A stretch of 21,845 nt of DNA from UBA4416 sp046594225 (GTDB taxonomy: Bacteria; Bacteroidota; Bacteroidia; B-17B0; Aurantibacillaceae). Of the stretch, positions 8,417-16,004 are shown piece by piece. The notes under the pieces are model-generated. The model was not told the DNA's origin, did no database searches, and saw only the letters and a list, made by a program, of their open reading frames with translations. The stretch is from the NCBI GenBank assembly GCA_046594225.1, contig JBKJPW010000105.1, positions 1-21,845 on the forward strand, written 5' to 3'. The first letter of the stretch is position 1; every line of letters begins with the position of its first letter. The position numbers and the translations under genes are program-made.

Positions 8417-9730
8417 CTAAGAAGAAACCTCCATTTTAATTTTACGATTCTTAATCTTCTCTTCTTTTATCAATTGTAAAACTTTGATAATCTTAGTTGC
8501 TTTAACAGCCGCATAAGCCGAATGATCTAAAACCTCAATCTTACCTAATTCGTCTTTTTGCAGTTGTCCTTTTTGTAACAACATCCCCACAATATCCATT
8601 TTATTGATCTTATCTTTTTTACCAGCACCAATGTATAAGGTTTTCCATTCGCAAGGAGCAGGAAGCGTTAGTTTTTTAGGCAAGGTTTCTTCTTCTGGGA
8701 TAACATCTATAAACTTCGGTAAATGATCGTCAATATCTAATAAAAAATAAGCAGTTCCTTGGGCGTTCATTCGAGCTGTTCTACCATTACGGTGTATCAT
8801 CACATCCTCCGTTGCAGGAAACTGATAATGAATAACCGCATCAATTTCAGGAATATCTAAACCACGTGCTGCTAAATCAGTCGTGATTAATAAATTAATG
8901 CTGCCATTACGAAGTTTGATTAATGTCTTTTCTCTATCTATTTGTTCTAGTCCACCATGATAATACCCATGATCTACTTTGTGTAATTCTAATTGTTCCG
9001 AAATACGATTAACGGCATCTCTGTGATTACAAAATACAATAGTTGATTTAGAATTTATTTTCCCTAACAATAACATTAACGCTTCTAATTTGTCATCGCC
9101 CTCTACTCTAACTGCTTTTACTACTAATGCCGATTTTAAATCTTTATGTTCGGTTGTATAATTTAATTCTACACTATGTTTTAATCCAACAAAGTTGGGA
9201 ATTTCTTTTAAAGCTGTTGCTGATGTTAACACTCGTTTTTTTAAATGTTTACATTCTCTAATAATAAATTCCATTTCATCTTTAAATCCAAACTCTAAAG
9301 ACTTATCAAATTCATCTAGGATTAAAGTTTTAATATCATCTACGATTAAATTTTTACGACGCAAATGATGTTCTATTCTACCCGGCGTACCAACTAATAC
9401 TGCTGGTGGATGTTGAAAGTTATTTTCTTCAATGCGCACGGAGTGACCGCCGTAGCAACAATTTATTTTAAACGGAGTGCTCATTTGCTTAAACACTTGT
9501 TCTATTTGAATCGCTAATTCTCGAGAAGGTACTAAAATTAATACTTGAACGCCTTGTTTATCTTCTTCTAATAATTGTAAGATAGGTAATAAGAACCCTA
9601 AGGTTTTACCTGAACCTGTTGGTGATACTAACACCACATCATTTGGTTTTGGAATCGCCGCTAAAGTTGCTTTCTGCATTTCGTTTAATTCTTTAATATT
9701 GAAATGAGATAGTATGGATTCGTAGTTCAT
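8417..9730 (-). CDS. DEAD-box-type RNA helicase with DbpA-like C-terminal RNA-binding domain
   Basis: An RNA helicase of 437 residues from ATG 9730. Motifs: I SPTGSGKT (36-43), PSRELA (68-73), TPGR (115-118), motif II DEFD (139-142) instead of DEAD, SAT (170-172), TTDLAARGLD (283-292) and HRNGRTAR (313-320). Residues about 362-433 (WKTLYIGAGKKDKINKMDI and following) match the DbpA RNA-binding domain, which in E. coli DbpA recognises 23S rRNA; a role in large-subunit assembly is inferred. The frame extends upstream to 9784, but a -7 box at 9748-9755 lies inside that extension and the extra residues are hydrophobic and unrelated to helicases, so 9730 is chosen. It is divergent from the helicase at 9914. 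Confidence 0.92.
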   Translation of the reverse strand: MNYESILSHFNIKELNEMQKATLAAIPKPNDVVLVSPTGSGKTLGFLLPILQLLEEDKQGVQVLILVPSRELAIQIEQVFKQMSTPFKINCCYGGHSVRIEENNFQHPPAVLVGTPGRIEHHLRRKNLIVDDIKTLILDEFDKSLEFGFKDEMEFIIRECKHLKKRVLTSATALKEIPNFVGLKHSVELNYTTEHKDLKSALVVKAVRVEGDDKLEALMLLLGKINSKSTIVFCNHRDAVNRISEQLELHKVDHGYYHGGLEQIDREKTLIKLRNGSINLLITTDLAARGLDIPEIDAVIHYQFPATEDVMIHRNGRTARMNAQGTAYFLLDIDDHLPKFIDVIPEEETLPKKLTLPAPCEWKTLYIGAGKKDKINKMDIVGMLLQKGQLQKDELGKIEVLDHSAYAAVKATKIIKVLQLIKEEKIKNRKIKMEVSS

Positions 9731-9747
9731 GAGATATTTATAAGCTG

Positions 9748-9755
9748 CAAATATA
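9748..9755 (-). promoter_or_regulatory. Candidate -7 box (TATATTTG) for the DbpA-like helicase gene
   Basis: Exact TAnnTTTG on the minus strand, 17 bases before ATG 9730. It fixes the likely start, because the longer frame beginning at 9784 would start upstream of this promoter. No clear -33 element. Confidence 0.5.
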
Positions 9756-9886
9756 GTGTATAAAAAATAGAACGCAGATAACACAGATTGTTTATGATTT
9801 TATATGATTTGCACATTTATCAAATTATAAAAAAATCTTCTTTTATTATACGAAACCAGCGTCATCAGCGTTCTATAAATATGTAG

Positions 9887-9894
9887 TATATTTA
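9887..9894 (+). promoter_or_regulatory. Candidate -7 box (TATATTTA) for the second RhlE-like helicase
   Basis: Seven of eight positions fit TAnnTTTG when the two free positions are counted. It is 19 bases before ATG 9914, within the divergent region shared with the DbpA-like gene; the two boxes are about 130 bases apart. Confidence 0.4.
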
Positions 9895-9913
9895 CGTTTC
9901 AAAAAAAGACAAC

Positions 9914-11056
9914 ATGCCCTTTTCAAAACTTGGACTTTCTGCTGATTTAATAAAAACCTTAGCAGAACAAAACTATACACAACCCTACCCTATTCAAGAA
10001 AAAGCTATTCCAGCTATTTTGGAAGGAAAAGATATTTTAGGAATTGCGCAAACAGGTTCCGGTAAAACAGCGAGTTATGTGCTACCTATTTTACAGATGT
10101 TTCAAGATGGTGTAGGTTCTAAAAACCGACATGTAAGAGCTTTGGTATTAGTACCAACCAGAGAATTAGCTATTCAGGTAAGTGAAGTGGTGAAATTATT
10201 GAGTGCCAATTTACCTAACAAGGTAAAAAGTATGGCGGTGTATGGTGGTGTTTCCATCAATCCTCAAATGATTGAATTGCAAGGTGTAGAAATTTTAGTG
10301 GCAACTCCTGGTCGTTTATTAGATTTAATTTCTAACAGAGCAGTGTCTTTATCCGCTATTAAAATATTAGTGTTAGATGAAGCCGACAAAATGTTGAATC
10401 TTGGGTTTAAAGAAGAAATGAGTAAGATATTTGGCCTATTACCAAAGAACCGTCAAAACTTATTATTTTCAGCAACCTTAAGTGATGATTTAAATAATAT
10501 CAATCGTAATTTATTACGAAACCCTGTAGTTGTTAAAGTTGAAGAAGAAATAAAGAACTTAGATTTAATTAAACAGTTTGCTTATTTAATTGCTGAAGAG
10601 AAAAAAGGACCGTTGTTACGATACATCATTAAGTCACAAAAAATAAAACAGGTATTAGTTTTTGCTTCTTCAGTTCACAGAGCAGATGCGATTGCATTAA
10701 AGTTAAGTCAAAATGGAATTGACGCTTTTGCTATACATAGTAAAAAGAGTCAGCAAGCTAGAACTGAGGCTTTAGATTTTTTTAAAGAAGGTAAAGTAAA
10801 AGTATTAGTTGCAACTGATTTAATGGCACGTGGTATTGACATTAAGTTTTTACCTTATGTAATCAATTACGAATTACCTCGTTCACCTAAAGATTATATA
10901 CATCGTATTGGTAGAACTGGGCGTGCAGAAGCATCTGGTGAAGCTATTTCTTTAATAAGTCCTGAAGAAGAACAACACTTTAAAGTTATTCAAAAAAAAA
11001 TGAAGAAACACGTGACTCAAATTAATGGTAATGAAATAAACTTGAAAGGATTTTAA
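9914..11056 (+). CDS. DEAD-box ATP-dependent RNA helicase, RhlE-like (second copy)
   Basis: A 380-residue helicase with all core motifs: Q motif YTQPYPIQ (21-28), AQTGSGKT (45-52), PTRELA (81-86), TPGR (131-134), DEAD (155-158), SAT (186-188), AIHSKKSQ (273-280), ATDLMARGID (300-309) and HRIGRTGR (330-337). It has nearly the same length and motif positions as the helicase at 5938-7068 but clearly different sequence between motifs, so the two are diverged paralogues and not a recent duplication. It has only a short C-terminal extension (about 345-380). It converges on the SpoIIE phosphatase gene, with nine bases between the two stop codons and no visible hairpin there. Confidence 0.93.
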   Translation: MPFSKLGLSADLIKTLAEQNYTQPYPIQEKAIPAILEGKDILGIAQTGSGKTASYVLPILQMFQDGVGSKNRHVRALVLVPTRELAIQVSEVVKLLSANLPNKVKSMAVYGGVSINPQMIELQGVEILVATPGRLLDLISNRAVSLSAIKILVLDEADKMLNLGFKEEMSKIFGLLPKNRQNLLFSATLSDDLNNINRNLLRNPVVVKVEEEIKNLDLIKQFAYLIAEEKKGPLLRYIIKSQKIKQVLVFASSVHRADAIALKLSQNGIDAFAIHSKKSQQARTEALDFFKEGKVKVLVATDLMARGIDIKFLPYVINYELPRSPKDYIHRIGRTGRAEASGEAISLISPEEEQHFKVIQKKMKKHVTQINGNEINLKGF

Positions 11057-11065
11057 TACGTTCGA

Positions 11066-13120
11066 TTATATTTTAATGCCGATTACAAGCACATCGTCAA
11101 TTTGTTCTAAATCACCTTTCCAATCATTTATAAAATCATTTAAAGCTTCACCCTGCTCTTTCATTGCTAAATGTTGCATAGCTAATATTCTTTCCTTAAA
11201 AGGCTTGTACATAAACTTTTTTCCTTTTGGGCCACCGAATTGGTCGGCAAAGCCATCTGTGAAAACATAAATAGAGTCGCCAGGAAATAATTCAATTTCA
11301 TGGTTTTTAAATTTATTTAATTCTTCACCAACAAAAATCCCTATCGGAAATTTATTGCCTTTTATTTCTTCCACTTCAAGTACTTCTTTTTCACGTACAA
11401 TCCATAACGGGTTATTAGCGCCAGCAAACTGAAGTGTATAAGAATTTGATGAGTTTTTCTTTAAAGAACAAAGCGAAATATCCATTCCGTCCTTCACAGT
11501 CGATTCTTCAAGGGTTTGACGAAGCGTTTCGTTTAATCCAATATTTATTTCATCTAAAATATCCGAAGGTTTTGTTTTATGATGTTCGTTAACCGCTTGG
11601 TTTAAAAGATTATGCCCTACAATACTCATAAATGCTCCGGGAACTCCATGTCCCGTGCAATCAACTGCCGCAAACAATAATTGTTTATTATCTCCTTTAT
11701 CAACTTCTTCTATCCAATAAAAATCACCACTCACAATATCTTTTGGTTTATAAAGTACAAATGCTTTTTCTTTAAAGATAGTATTGAAAGCTGTTGTAGG
11801 GAGAATCGCTTCTTGTAAACGCTTAGCATAACGAATACTATCTTTCATATCCTTATTATGATTTTCAATAATATTATAAGCAGTTTCTATTTTTTCATTC
11901 TTAATAGTTAATTGTTCACTTACTTTACGTTTTTGAATATAACCTCTTATAGCAAGTAAAGCCAATAGAAAAACTAAAATAGCTCCAATAGATGTAGCCC
12001 AAGTAATAATTCGATTTTTACTTAATTCATCTTCTCTAATTTTTTTGTCTTTAGTTAATATTGCAATTTCTTTTGCTTTCTTTTCAGAGTCAAAACGTGT
12101 TTGCATTTCTGCTATTTGTTTGCTGCTTTCTGAATTGTAAATAGAATCGTTCATTTGTTGATACAACTCATTAAATACTAATGCTTCTTTAAAATTTCCT
12201 AATTTTTTATTTGATTTATAAATGCCTTTATAAGATGCTAAAATCCTATCATTAGCATCAATTGTTTTAGCTTGTTCTAATCCTTTTTTATAATACTCAG
12301 CTGCTTTTATATAATCACCTATCGATTCATAAAAATCACCAATATTATTTAAAGCTAAAGCCATTCCATAAACATTACCAAGTTCAACATTAATGTCATA
12401 AGCTTTATGAATATAAAGAAGTGCATTATTTGAATCATGCATTTTTTGATAGCTGTCGGCAATATTATTTAAGCAAGTTGCTACAGCCTCTTTTACTTCC
12501 AATTCTTCAAATAATTTCATAGATTGAAAGGTGTATTCTAAAGATTGGTTGTAGTCAGCTTTTTGGCTGAAAACATTTCCTATGGCAATTAATGCAGAAG
12601 CTTTCCCCATTTTACTATCTATTTCTTTTGCTATTTCGAGAGCGAGTTTAAAGTATTTGAAAGCTTCATCAGGTTGCTTTAATTCTAAAAAAACATTTCC
12701 TATAGCTCCCGAAGAAGATAAAATCCCTCTTTTGTTTCCTATTTCTTCCTGAATGCTCAATGCTTTAATATAAAATGAAATGGCATTTTTATATTCCGCT
12801 AAATTAAAATAACCATTACCAATATTGTGGTTAGCTTTAGCAATAGCTTTTTTAGACTTAATAGCAGTAGCTAATTTCAAGGCCTGATTTGCGTAATCAA
12901 TTGACAAAGAAGGGTCTATATCGACTACTTCAACAGCTAAGGCATTTAAGGTTTGAATTTTAACACTATCATTAGTTAAGGTAGGAAGGATTTTTTTGAG
13001 AGAATCTATTTCCTCTTGATTTTGTGAAAATAAAGAATGAGATAATATACAAAAGAAAATAAAAATAAGACTCTTTAATCGATACGGATTCTTTTTAAGA
13101 ATTTGAATAAATTGAGTCAT
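11066..13120 (-). CDS. TPR-transmembrane-SpoIIE/PP2C serine phosphatase
   Basis: A 684-residue membrane-bound regulator. Order: N-terminal hydrophobic signal segment (about 16-32, ending SLFSQ), a long TPR array (about 50-325, with repeated units such as ANHNIGNGYFNLAEYKNAISF), a transmembrane helix (about 371-392), a coiled-coil/linker (about 395-440), and a SpoIIE-type PP2C domain (about 455-684). Catalytic metal-site motifs are intact: GDFYW (465-469), DCTGHGVPGAF (487-497), DGMD (544-547), FTDG (620-623) and DDV (675-677). The TPR part should be periplasmic and sense a ligand or partner, with the phosphatase in the cytoplasm acting on a phosphoprotein, classically a STAS-domain antagonist. 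Its substrate is not evident; the STAS-like protein at 5228 is a possible but unproven candidate. Confidence 0.93.
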   Translation of the reverse strand: MTQFIQILKKNPYRLKSLIFIFFCILSHSLFSQNQEEIDSLKKILPTLTNDSVKIQTLNALAVEVVDIDPSLSIDYANQALKLATAIKSKKAIAKANHNIGNGYFNLAEYKNAISFYIKALSIQEEIGNKRGILSSSGAIGNVFLELKQPDEAFKYFKLALEIAKEIDSKMGKASALIAIGNVFSQKADYNQSLEYTFQSMKLFEELEVKEAVATCLNNIADSYQKMHDSNNALLYIHKAYDINVELGNVYGMALALNNIGDFYESIGDYIKAAEYYKKGLEQAKTIDANDRILASYKGIYKSNKKLGNFKEALVFNELYQQMNDSIYNSESSKQIAEMQTRFDSEKKAKEIAILTKDKKIREDELSKNRIITWATSIGAILVFLLALLAIRGYIQKRKVSEQLTIKNEKIETAYNIIENHNKDMKDSIRYAKRLQEAILPTTAFNTIFKEKAFVLYKPKDIVSGDFYWIEEVDKGDNKQLLFAAVDCTGHGVPGAFMSIVGHNLLNQAVNEHHKTKPSDILDEINIGLNETLRQTLEESTVKDGMDISLCSLKKNSSNSYTLQFAGANNPLWIVREKEVLEVEEIKGNKFPIGIFVGEELNKFKNHEIELFPGDSIYVFTDGFADQFGGPKGKKFMYKPFKERILAMQHLAMKEQGEALNDFINDWKGDLEQIDDVLVIGIKI

Positions 13121-13148
13121 AAATAGTTAAACAGGTGATTAGTTTAAC

Positions 13149-13156
13149 CAAATATA
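13149..13156 (-). promoter_or_regulatory. Candidate -7 box (TATATTTG) for the SpoIIE phosphatase gene
   Basis: Exact TAnnTTTG on the minus strand, 28 bases before ATG 13120. No good -33 element at the normal distance. The phosphatase is thus likely transcribed on its own and not from the rhodanese-like gene 165 bases upstream. Confidence 0.45.
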
Positions 13157-13285
13157 CTAAGTTTTGCTGATAAAAGATATATCAATCCAACTTACATTTA
13201 TATTATTGGTACTCACATTTTGTAAAAACAAGATAAAAAAAATATCCTAATTGTAGGTTGTAAATAATCGTAATAAAAATTACAA

Positions 13286-13708
13286 TTATTCAGTAGGATA
13301 ACCTTTTGCAACCCAATCAGGTTTAATACCTTCTGGTAATTCCAATACTTTTGTGTTTTTAAATCCTTGAGCTATTAAAATATCATACGCTGGTTTAATG
13401 TTTGGGCAGCTCGAATAAGAACAACAACCACAATATACAACTACTGGTTTTGTTTTGCTTTCCATTGTTAAATAAGACAATATTTTATTACTAAAGGTTG
13501 CATTCGTTGCCGCGCCAACCGCTTGAGCTCCTTTAATATTTTCCATCGGACCAACATTAAAAATCAAAGGTTTATCCTTGGCATTGGTGTTTATTTTATC
13601 TGCCAGTTCTTTGGTTGGCATTAATTGTTCTTTTTTCCACGTTGGTGCTTGAGCGTAAGAGCTAAATAATCCAGAACCAATTAGTATGAGTGTCAATAAA
13701 GTTTTCAT
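13286..13708 (-). CDS. Secreted Cys-rich rhodanese-like protein
   Basis: A 140-residue protein with a signal peptide (about 1-20, SSYAQ), so exported. The rest resembles a small rhodanese domain: a strand LIFNVGP (48-54) replaces the usual D-x-R motif, the central loop contains Y-C-G-C-C-S-Y-S-S-C-P (92-102), and a helix KPAYDILIAQGF plus strand KVLELPEGI follow. The catalytic Cys position is filled (Cys93), with three more cysteines close by (Cys95, Cys96, Cys101), which could form disulfides, bind a metal or heme-type ligand, or carry persulfide. It may have a role in periplasmic sulfur or thiol chemistry, but no substrate can be named. It has its own promoter-like box upstream. Confidence 0.72.
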   Translation of the reverse strand: MKTLLTLILIGSGLFSSYAQAPTWKKEQLMPTKELADKINTNAKDKPLIFNVGPMENIKGAQAVGAATNATFSNKILSYLTMESKTKPVVVYCGCCSYSSCPNIKPAYDILIAQGFKNTKVLELPEGIKPDWVAKGYPTE

Positions 13709-13727
13709 CAGCGATATTTTTATTCCT

Positions 13728-13735
13728 CAAATCTA
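13728..13735 (-). promoter_or_regulatory. Candidate -7 box (TAGATTTG) for the rhodanese-like gene
   Basis: Exact TAnnTTTG on the minus strand, 19 bases before ATG 13708, within the 85-base gap after the nuclease gene. It suggests the rhodanese-like gene can be transcribed independently of the nuclease. Confidence 0.5.
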
Positions 13736-13793
13736 TATAAAAATGAAAAGAGGAAATTCTAAAAAATGCTAAAATAAGTAAAGTGTAAAAAAA

Positions 13794-14840
13794 TTATTTA
13801 CAGTTTAATACTTTTCTAGTATCAGGTTTCACACGTTTCACATACATTTTATCACAATCTTTATCTATACAATCAAATTCTTTTTTATCATACGAAAAAT
13901 TAAATTTACCAATTGTATTTTCGGTTACATTTTCTAGCGCATCAGGCAAAGATGAAAATAAATCTAATTCTACAATCTCTTCTAATTCATCAATAGATAT
14001 AGAATACTGGTTTAAATTTTTTACTGACAACTCTTTATTAGGAACTATAAAAGCAATAGCTCGTGCCGTGTTATGTTTCGCGTTATAAATACAAATAGCT
14101 TTGAAAAAATAGCTAGGCACAAAAACAGTTAATCCTTTTTTAATACATAAAGAATCAATAAATATAGATTTACTAGTATTCTTAATTAGTAAAGGTCCAG
14201 ACACAATATAAGAAACAGCATCTTCATCTTCTTTTGTCCAAATGCGACAATAATCTTCTAATACACACCAACCTTTTTGATTCAAACAGCCATGTTGTGG
14301 CGACATATTTGTCATATAAAAACACTCTGCAAATTGCGTTTTATTATGTTTAAAATCTCTTGCGGGAGCTAGATGTCCATGATCGTATCCTGAGCTTTGA
14401 TAAGCATTTGATTTTAAGTTTGGGTATTGTTGGTCGGAAGGGTAAGAGCTTGCAACGCGTTTTACTTCAGGATCAGGATGTTCTAAATTATATTTTGTAA
14501 CAGCATGGGCAACCCAGGCTGGTAAATTATAGGTTTTATTCATGGCTGAACTATAACCAGAATGGTTGATGATCTTTATATCGCTACCCGTATATTCTTT
14601 ATCATCAATTAGTTTATCTTTATTTATTGATAATTTTAATTCTTTTATGTCATCACTTAAATGAATAGATGTATCATTTTTAATAGTATGTATTAAAAAA
14701 GACTTAGAAGTTAAATCTTTGCCAGGCTTTACTATCAACATCAAATCATTGATTTGTCCTAGCATTAAGTTTCCATATAGAAACAAAAATACAGCTATAA
14801 GATTAATGTTTTTTGTCATTATTATATTTTTATTCTTCAT
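13794..14840 (-). CDS. Secreted DNA/RNA non-specific endonuclease (NUC1/EndoG type)
   Basis: A 348-residue beta-beta-alpha-metal nuclease that should cut DNA and RNA outside the cytoplasm. A signal peptide lies within about residues 8-29 (INLIAVFLFLYGNLMLGQ). The catalytic region (about 125-300) has Y-D-H-G-H-L-A-P-A (152-160), in which the usual DRGH is DHGH with the catalytic His156 kept, then TNMSPQ (177-182) and LNQKGWCVLED (186-196), with Asn187 as the expected Mg2+ ligand, and SGPLL (214-218). Two starts are possible: ATG 14840, which directly follows the T-tract of the upstream terminator, or ATG 14819, which leaves the signal peptide intact and is an equally good choice. It is followed after 85 bases by the rhodanese-like gene. 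Confidence 0.88.
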   Translation of the reverse strand: MKNKNIIMTKNINLIAVFLFLYGNLMLGQINDLMLIVKPGKDLTSKSFLIHTIKNDTSIHLSDDIKELKLSINKDKLIDDKEYTGSDIKIINHSGYSSAMNKTYNLPAWVAHAVTKYNLEHPDPEVKRVASSYPSDQQYPNLKSNAYQSSGYDHGHLAPARDFKHNKTQFAECFYMTNMSPQHGCLNQKGWCVLEDYCRIWTKEDEDAVSYIVSGPLLIKNTSKSIFIDSLCIKKGLTVFVPSYFFKAICIYNAKHNTARAIAFIVPNKELSVKNLNQYSISIDELEEIVELDLFSSLPDALENVTENTIGKFNFSYDKKEFDCIDKDCDKMYVKRVKPDTRKVLNCK

Positions 14841-14845
14841 AAAAA

Positions 14846-14874
14846 GAAAAACGCCAAATCAACTGGCGTTTTTT
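14846..14874 (-). terminator. Rho-independent terminator of the H1-tail/VOC gene
   Basis: AAAAACGCCA (14847-14856) and TGGCGTTTTT (14864-14873) form a perfect 10-bp stem with a 7-base loop. On the minus strand the stem is followed by a T-rich tract that runs straight into ATG 14840 of the nuclease gene. The hairpin is four bases beyond the stop of the VOC gene. Confidence 0.85.
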
Positions 14875-14877
14875 GTT

Positions 14878-15534
14878 TTATTGTCCAAAGCTAACCTGCC
14901 ATTGAACACCAAATTTATCATATAATATTCCAAAGTATGAACCCCAAAATGTTTTTTCCATCGGCATAATTATTTTTCCATCTTTTGATAGACCATTAAA
15001 AAGCCTGTCGGCTTCATTTTGACTTTTTGCATTGATAGAAATGGAGAAATTATTTCCAATAACCGTTGCATGGCCAAATGCTTCAGAGCTATCGCTACCC
15101 ATCAAAACAGTTTCTTTACTTATTGGCAAAGAAATATGCATAATTTTTTCCGCTTCAGATGCCGGCATTGGAGGTTGTCCTTCCGTTGGAGGCATTTCTT
15201 TAAATCTTCCTATATATGAGAAGGCCCCACCAAATACAGATTTATAATGATTAAATGCCTCTTCGCAATTATCTACAAAAATTAAATAAGGACTTATTGA
15301 ATTTGTTTTTGGTTCAGCTTTTTTGGTTACTTTTTTAGGTGCAGCTTTTTTTGCTGGTGTTTTTTTAACCGCTTTCTTTACTGCTTTTTTAGGGGCAGTT
15401 TTCTTAACTACTTTCTTTTTAGGAGCCACTTTCTTAACTGCTTTCTTAGGTTCGGCTTTTTTAGCTTTGCTAACTGAGCGAGTCGAAGTTTTTGTCGCGT
15501 TCTTTGCAGTTTTCTTTACTACTTTTTTTGCCAT
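14878..15534 (-). CDS. Histone-H1-like lysine-rich tail fused to a VOC/PhnB-type domain
   Basis: A 218-residue protein in two parts. Residues 1-76 are a low-complexity basic tail with 31 lysines, rich in Ala, Val, Pro and Thr, built of units like K-K-x-A-P-K-K; such tails resemble eukaryotic histone H1 and bacterial Hc1/AlgP C-termini and bind DNA or polyanions. Residues 78-218 form one VOC-fold domain of the PhnB type: SPYLIFVDNCEEAFNHYKSVFGG at its start, PPMPASEAEKIMHISL and LMGSD in the middle, and WGSYFGILYDKFGVQWQVSF at the end. PhnB-like proteins are usually single domains without proven enzymatic activity. The start is the first ATG, followed at once by the AKK repeats. A strong terminator follows. 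Confidence 0.9.
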   Translation of the reverse strand: MAKKVVKKTAKNATKTSTRSVSKAKKAEPKKAVKKVAPKKKVVKKTAPKKAVKKAVKKTPAKKAAPKKVTKKAEPKTNSISPYLIFVDNCEEAFNHYKSVFGGAFSYIGRFKEMPPTEGQPPMPASEAEKIMHISLPISKETVLMGSDSSEAFGHATVIGNNFSISINAKSQNEADRLFNGLSKDGKIIMPMEKTFWGSYFGILYDKFGVQWQVSFGQ

Positions 15535-15884
15535 AATTAATGTGTTTAGTTTATACTAAGTTATGTTTTTTACTGAATGTAACAAATTAATAGAATGTTA
15601 TTTTTTGAAGTCGTTGCGAACGAAATGAAATGTTCTCAAACAAGCATATGAGACATTTTTTCGAGATAAACACTCATTATGTCAGTTTAATTACAAATTA
15701 TTTTAATCTACTTGTTTGATAAACAAGAAATTGTGTTCTTTCATCTATGAATATTAAAACTAATTAAACCACTTATTTCTCATTTCCCACCACTTACAAA
15801 ATATGGCTCTTAAAAAACAGCAGTTACTATTTTTTACGTTCAAATTAGAAAGCTATCAAATCAAAAAACAAATAAATTTTAATT
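15535..15884. other. Intergenic region of 350 bases without a supported gene
   Basis: AT-rich and free of convincing frames. It must hold the promoter of the minus-strand H1-tail/VOC gene; the best -7 candidate is minus-strand TTAATTTG at 15583-15590, seven of eight. It also contains the hairpin at 15628-15661 and a small perfect inverted repeat CTTGTTT-GAT-AAACAAG at 15711-15727. Confidence 0.5.
15628..15661 (+). terminator. Orphan terminator-like hairpin with T-run
   Basis: AAATGTTCTCA (15628-15638) can pair with TGAGACATTT (15649-15658) with one bulged T, and a run of six T follows (15656-15661). No plus-strand gene precedes it, so if it is a terminator it would end an unrecognised transcript or antisense RNA. 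It could also be chance. Confidence 0.3.
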
Positions 15885-16004
15885 ATGAAAACTAAAAGTC
15901 TGCTTGTTGTAGTTGCTATGTTACTAATAGCATGTCAACCAAAAAAAGCAACGGATAGGGGCTTGTATGCTAATACAGTAGATATTTCGGGCTTGTTGAA
16001 ATAA
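15885..16004 (+). CDS. Very small lipoprotein (39 aa), possibly a truncated remnant
   Basis: The frame begins ATG 15885 and encodes 39 residues. It has a clear lipoprotein signal: basic start MKTK, hydrophobic core SLLVVVAMLLIA and lipobox L-I-A-C with Cys17, followed by QPKKATDRG and 13 more residues up to TAA. Two stop codons (TAA, TAG) lie next to each other at its end. The mature part is only 23 residues, so it is either a real mini-lipoprotein or the N-terminus of a larger lipoprotein whose remainder has decayed in the gene-poor stretch behind it. No Shine-Dalgarno sequence is present, as usual here. I do not recognise a family. Confidence 0.45.
   Translation: MKTKSLLVVVAMLLIACQPKKATDRGLYANTVDISGLLK

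Noticed and set aside
9731..9784. N-terminal extension of the DbpA-like helicase
   Set aside because: A TATATTTG promoter box lies inside it and the extra residues are not helicase-like; ATG 9730 is the better start.
5938..11056. Recent duplication of the two RhlE-like helicases
   Set aside because: Motif positions agree but the sequence between motifs differs strongly, so they are old paralogues.
15323..15559. 78-codon ORF opposite the H1-like tail
   Set aside because: It is the antisense shadow of the lysine-rich repeats and yields only an artificial hydrophobic peptide.
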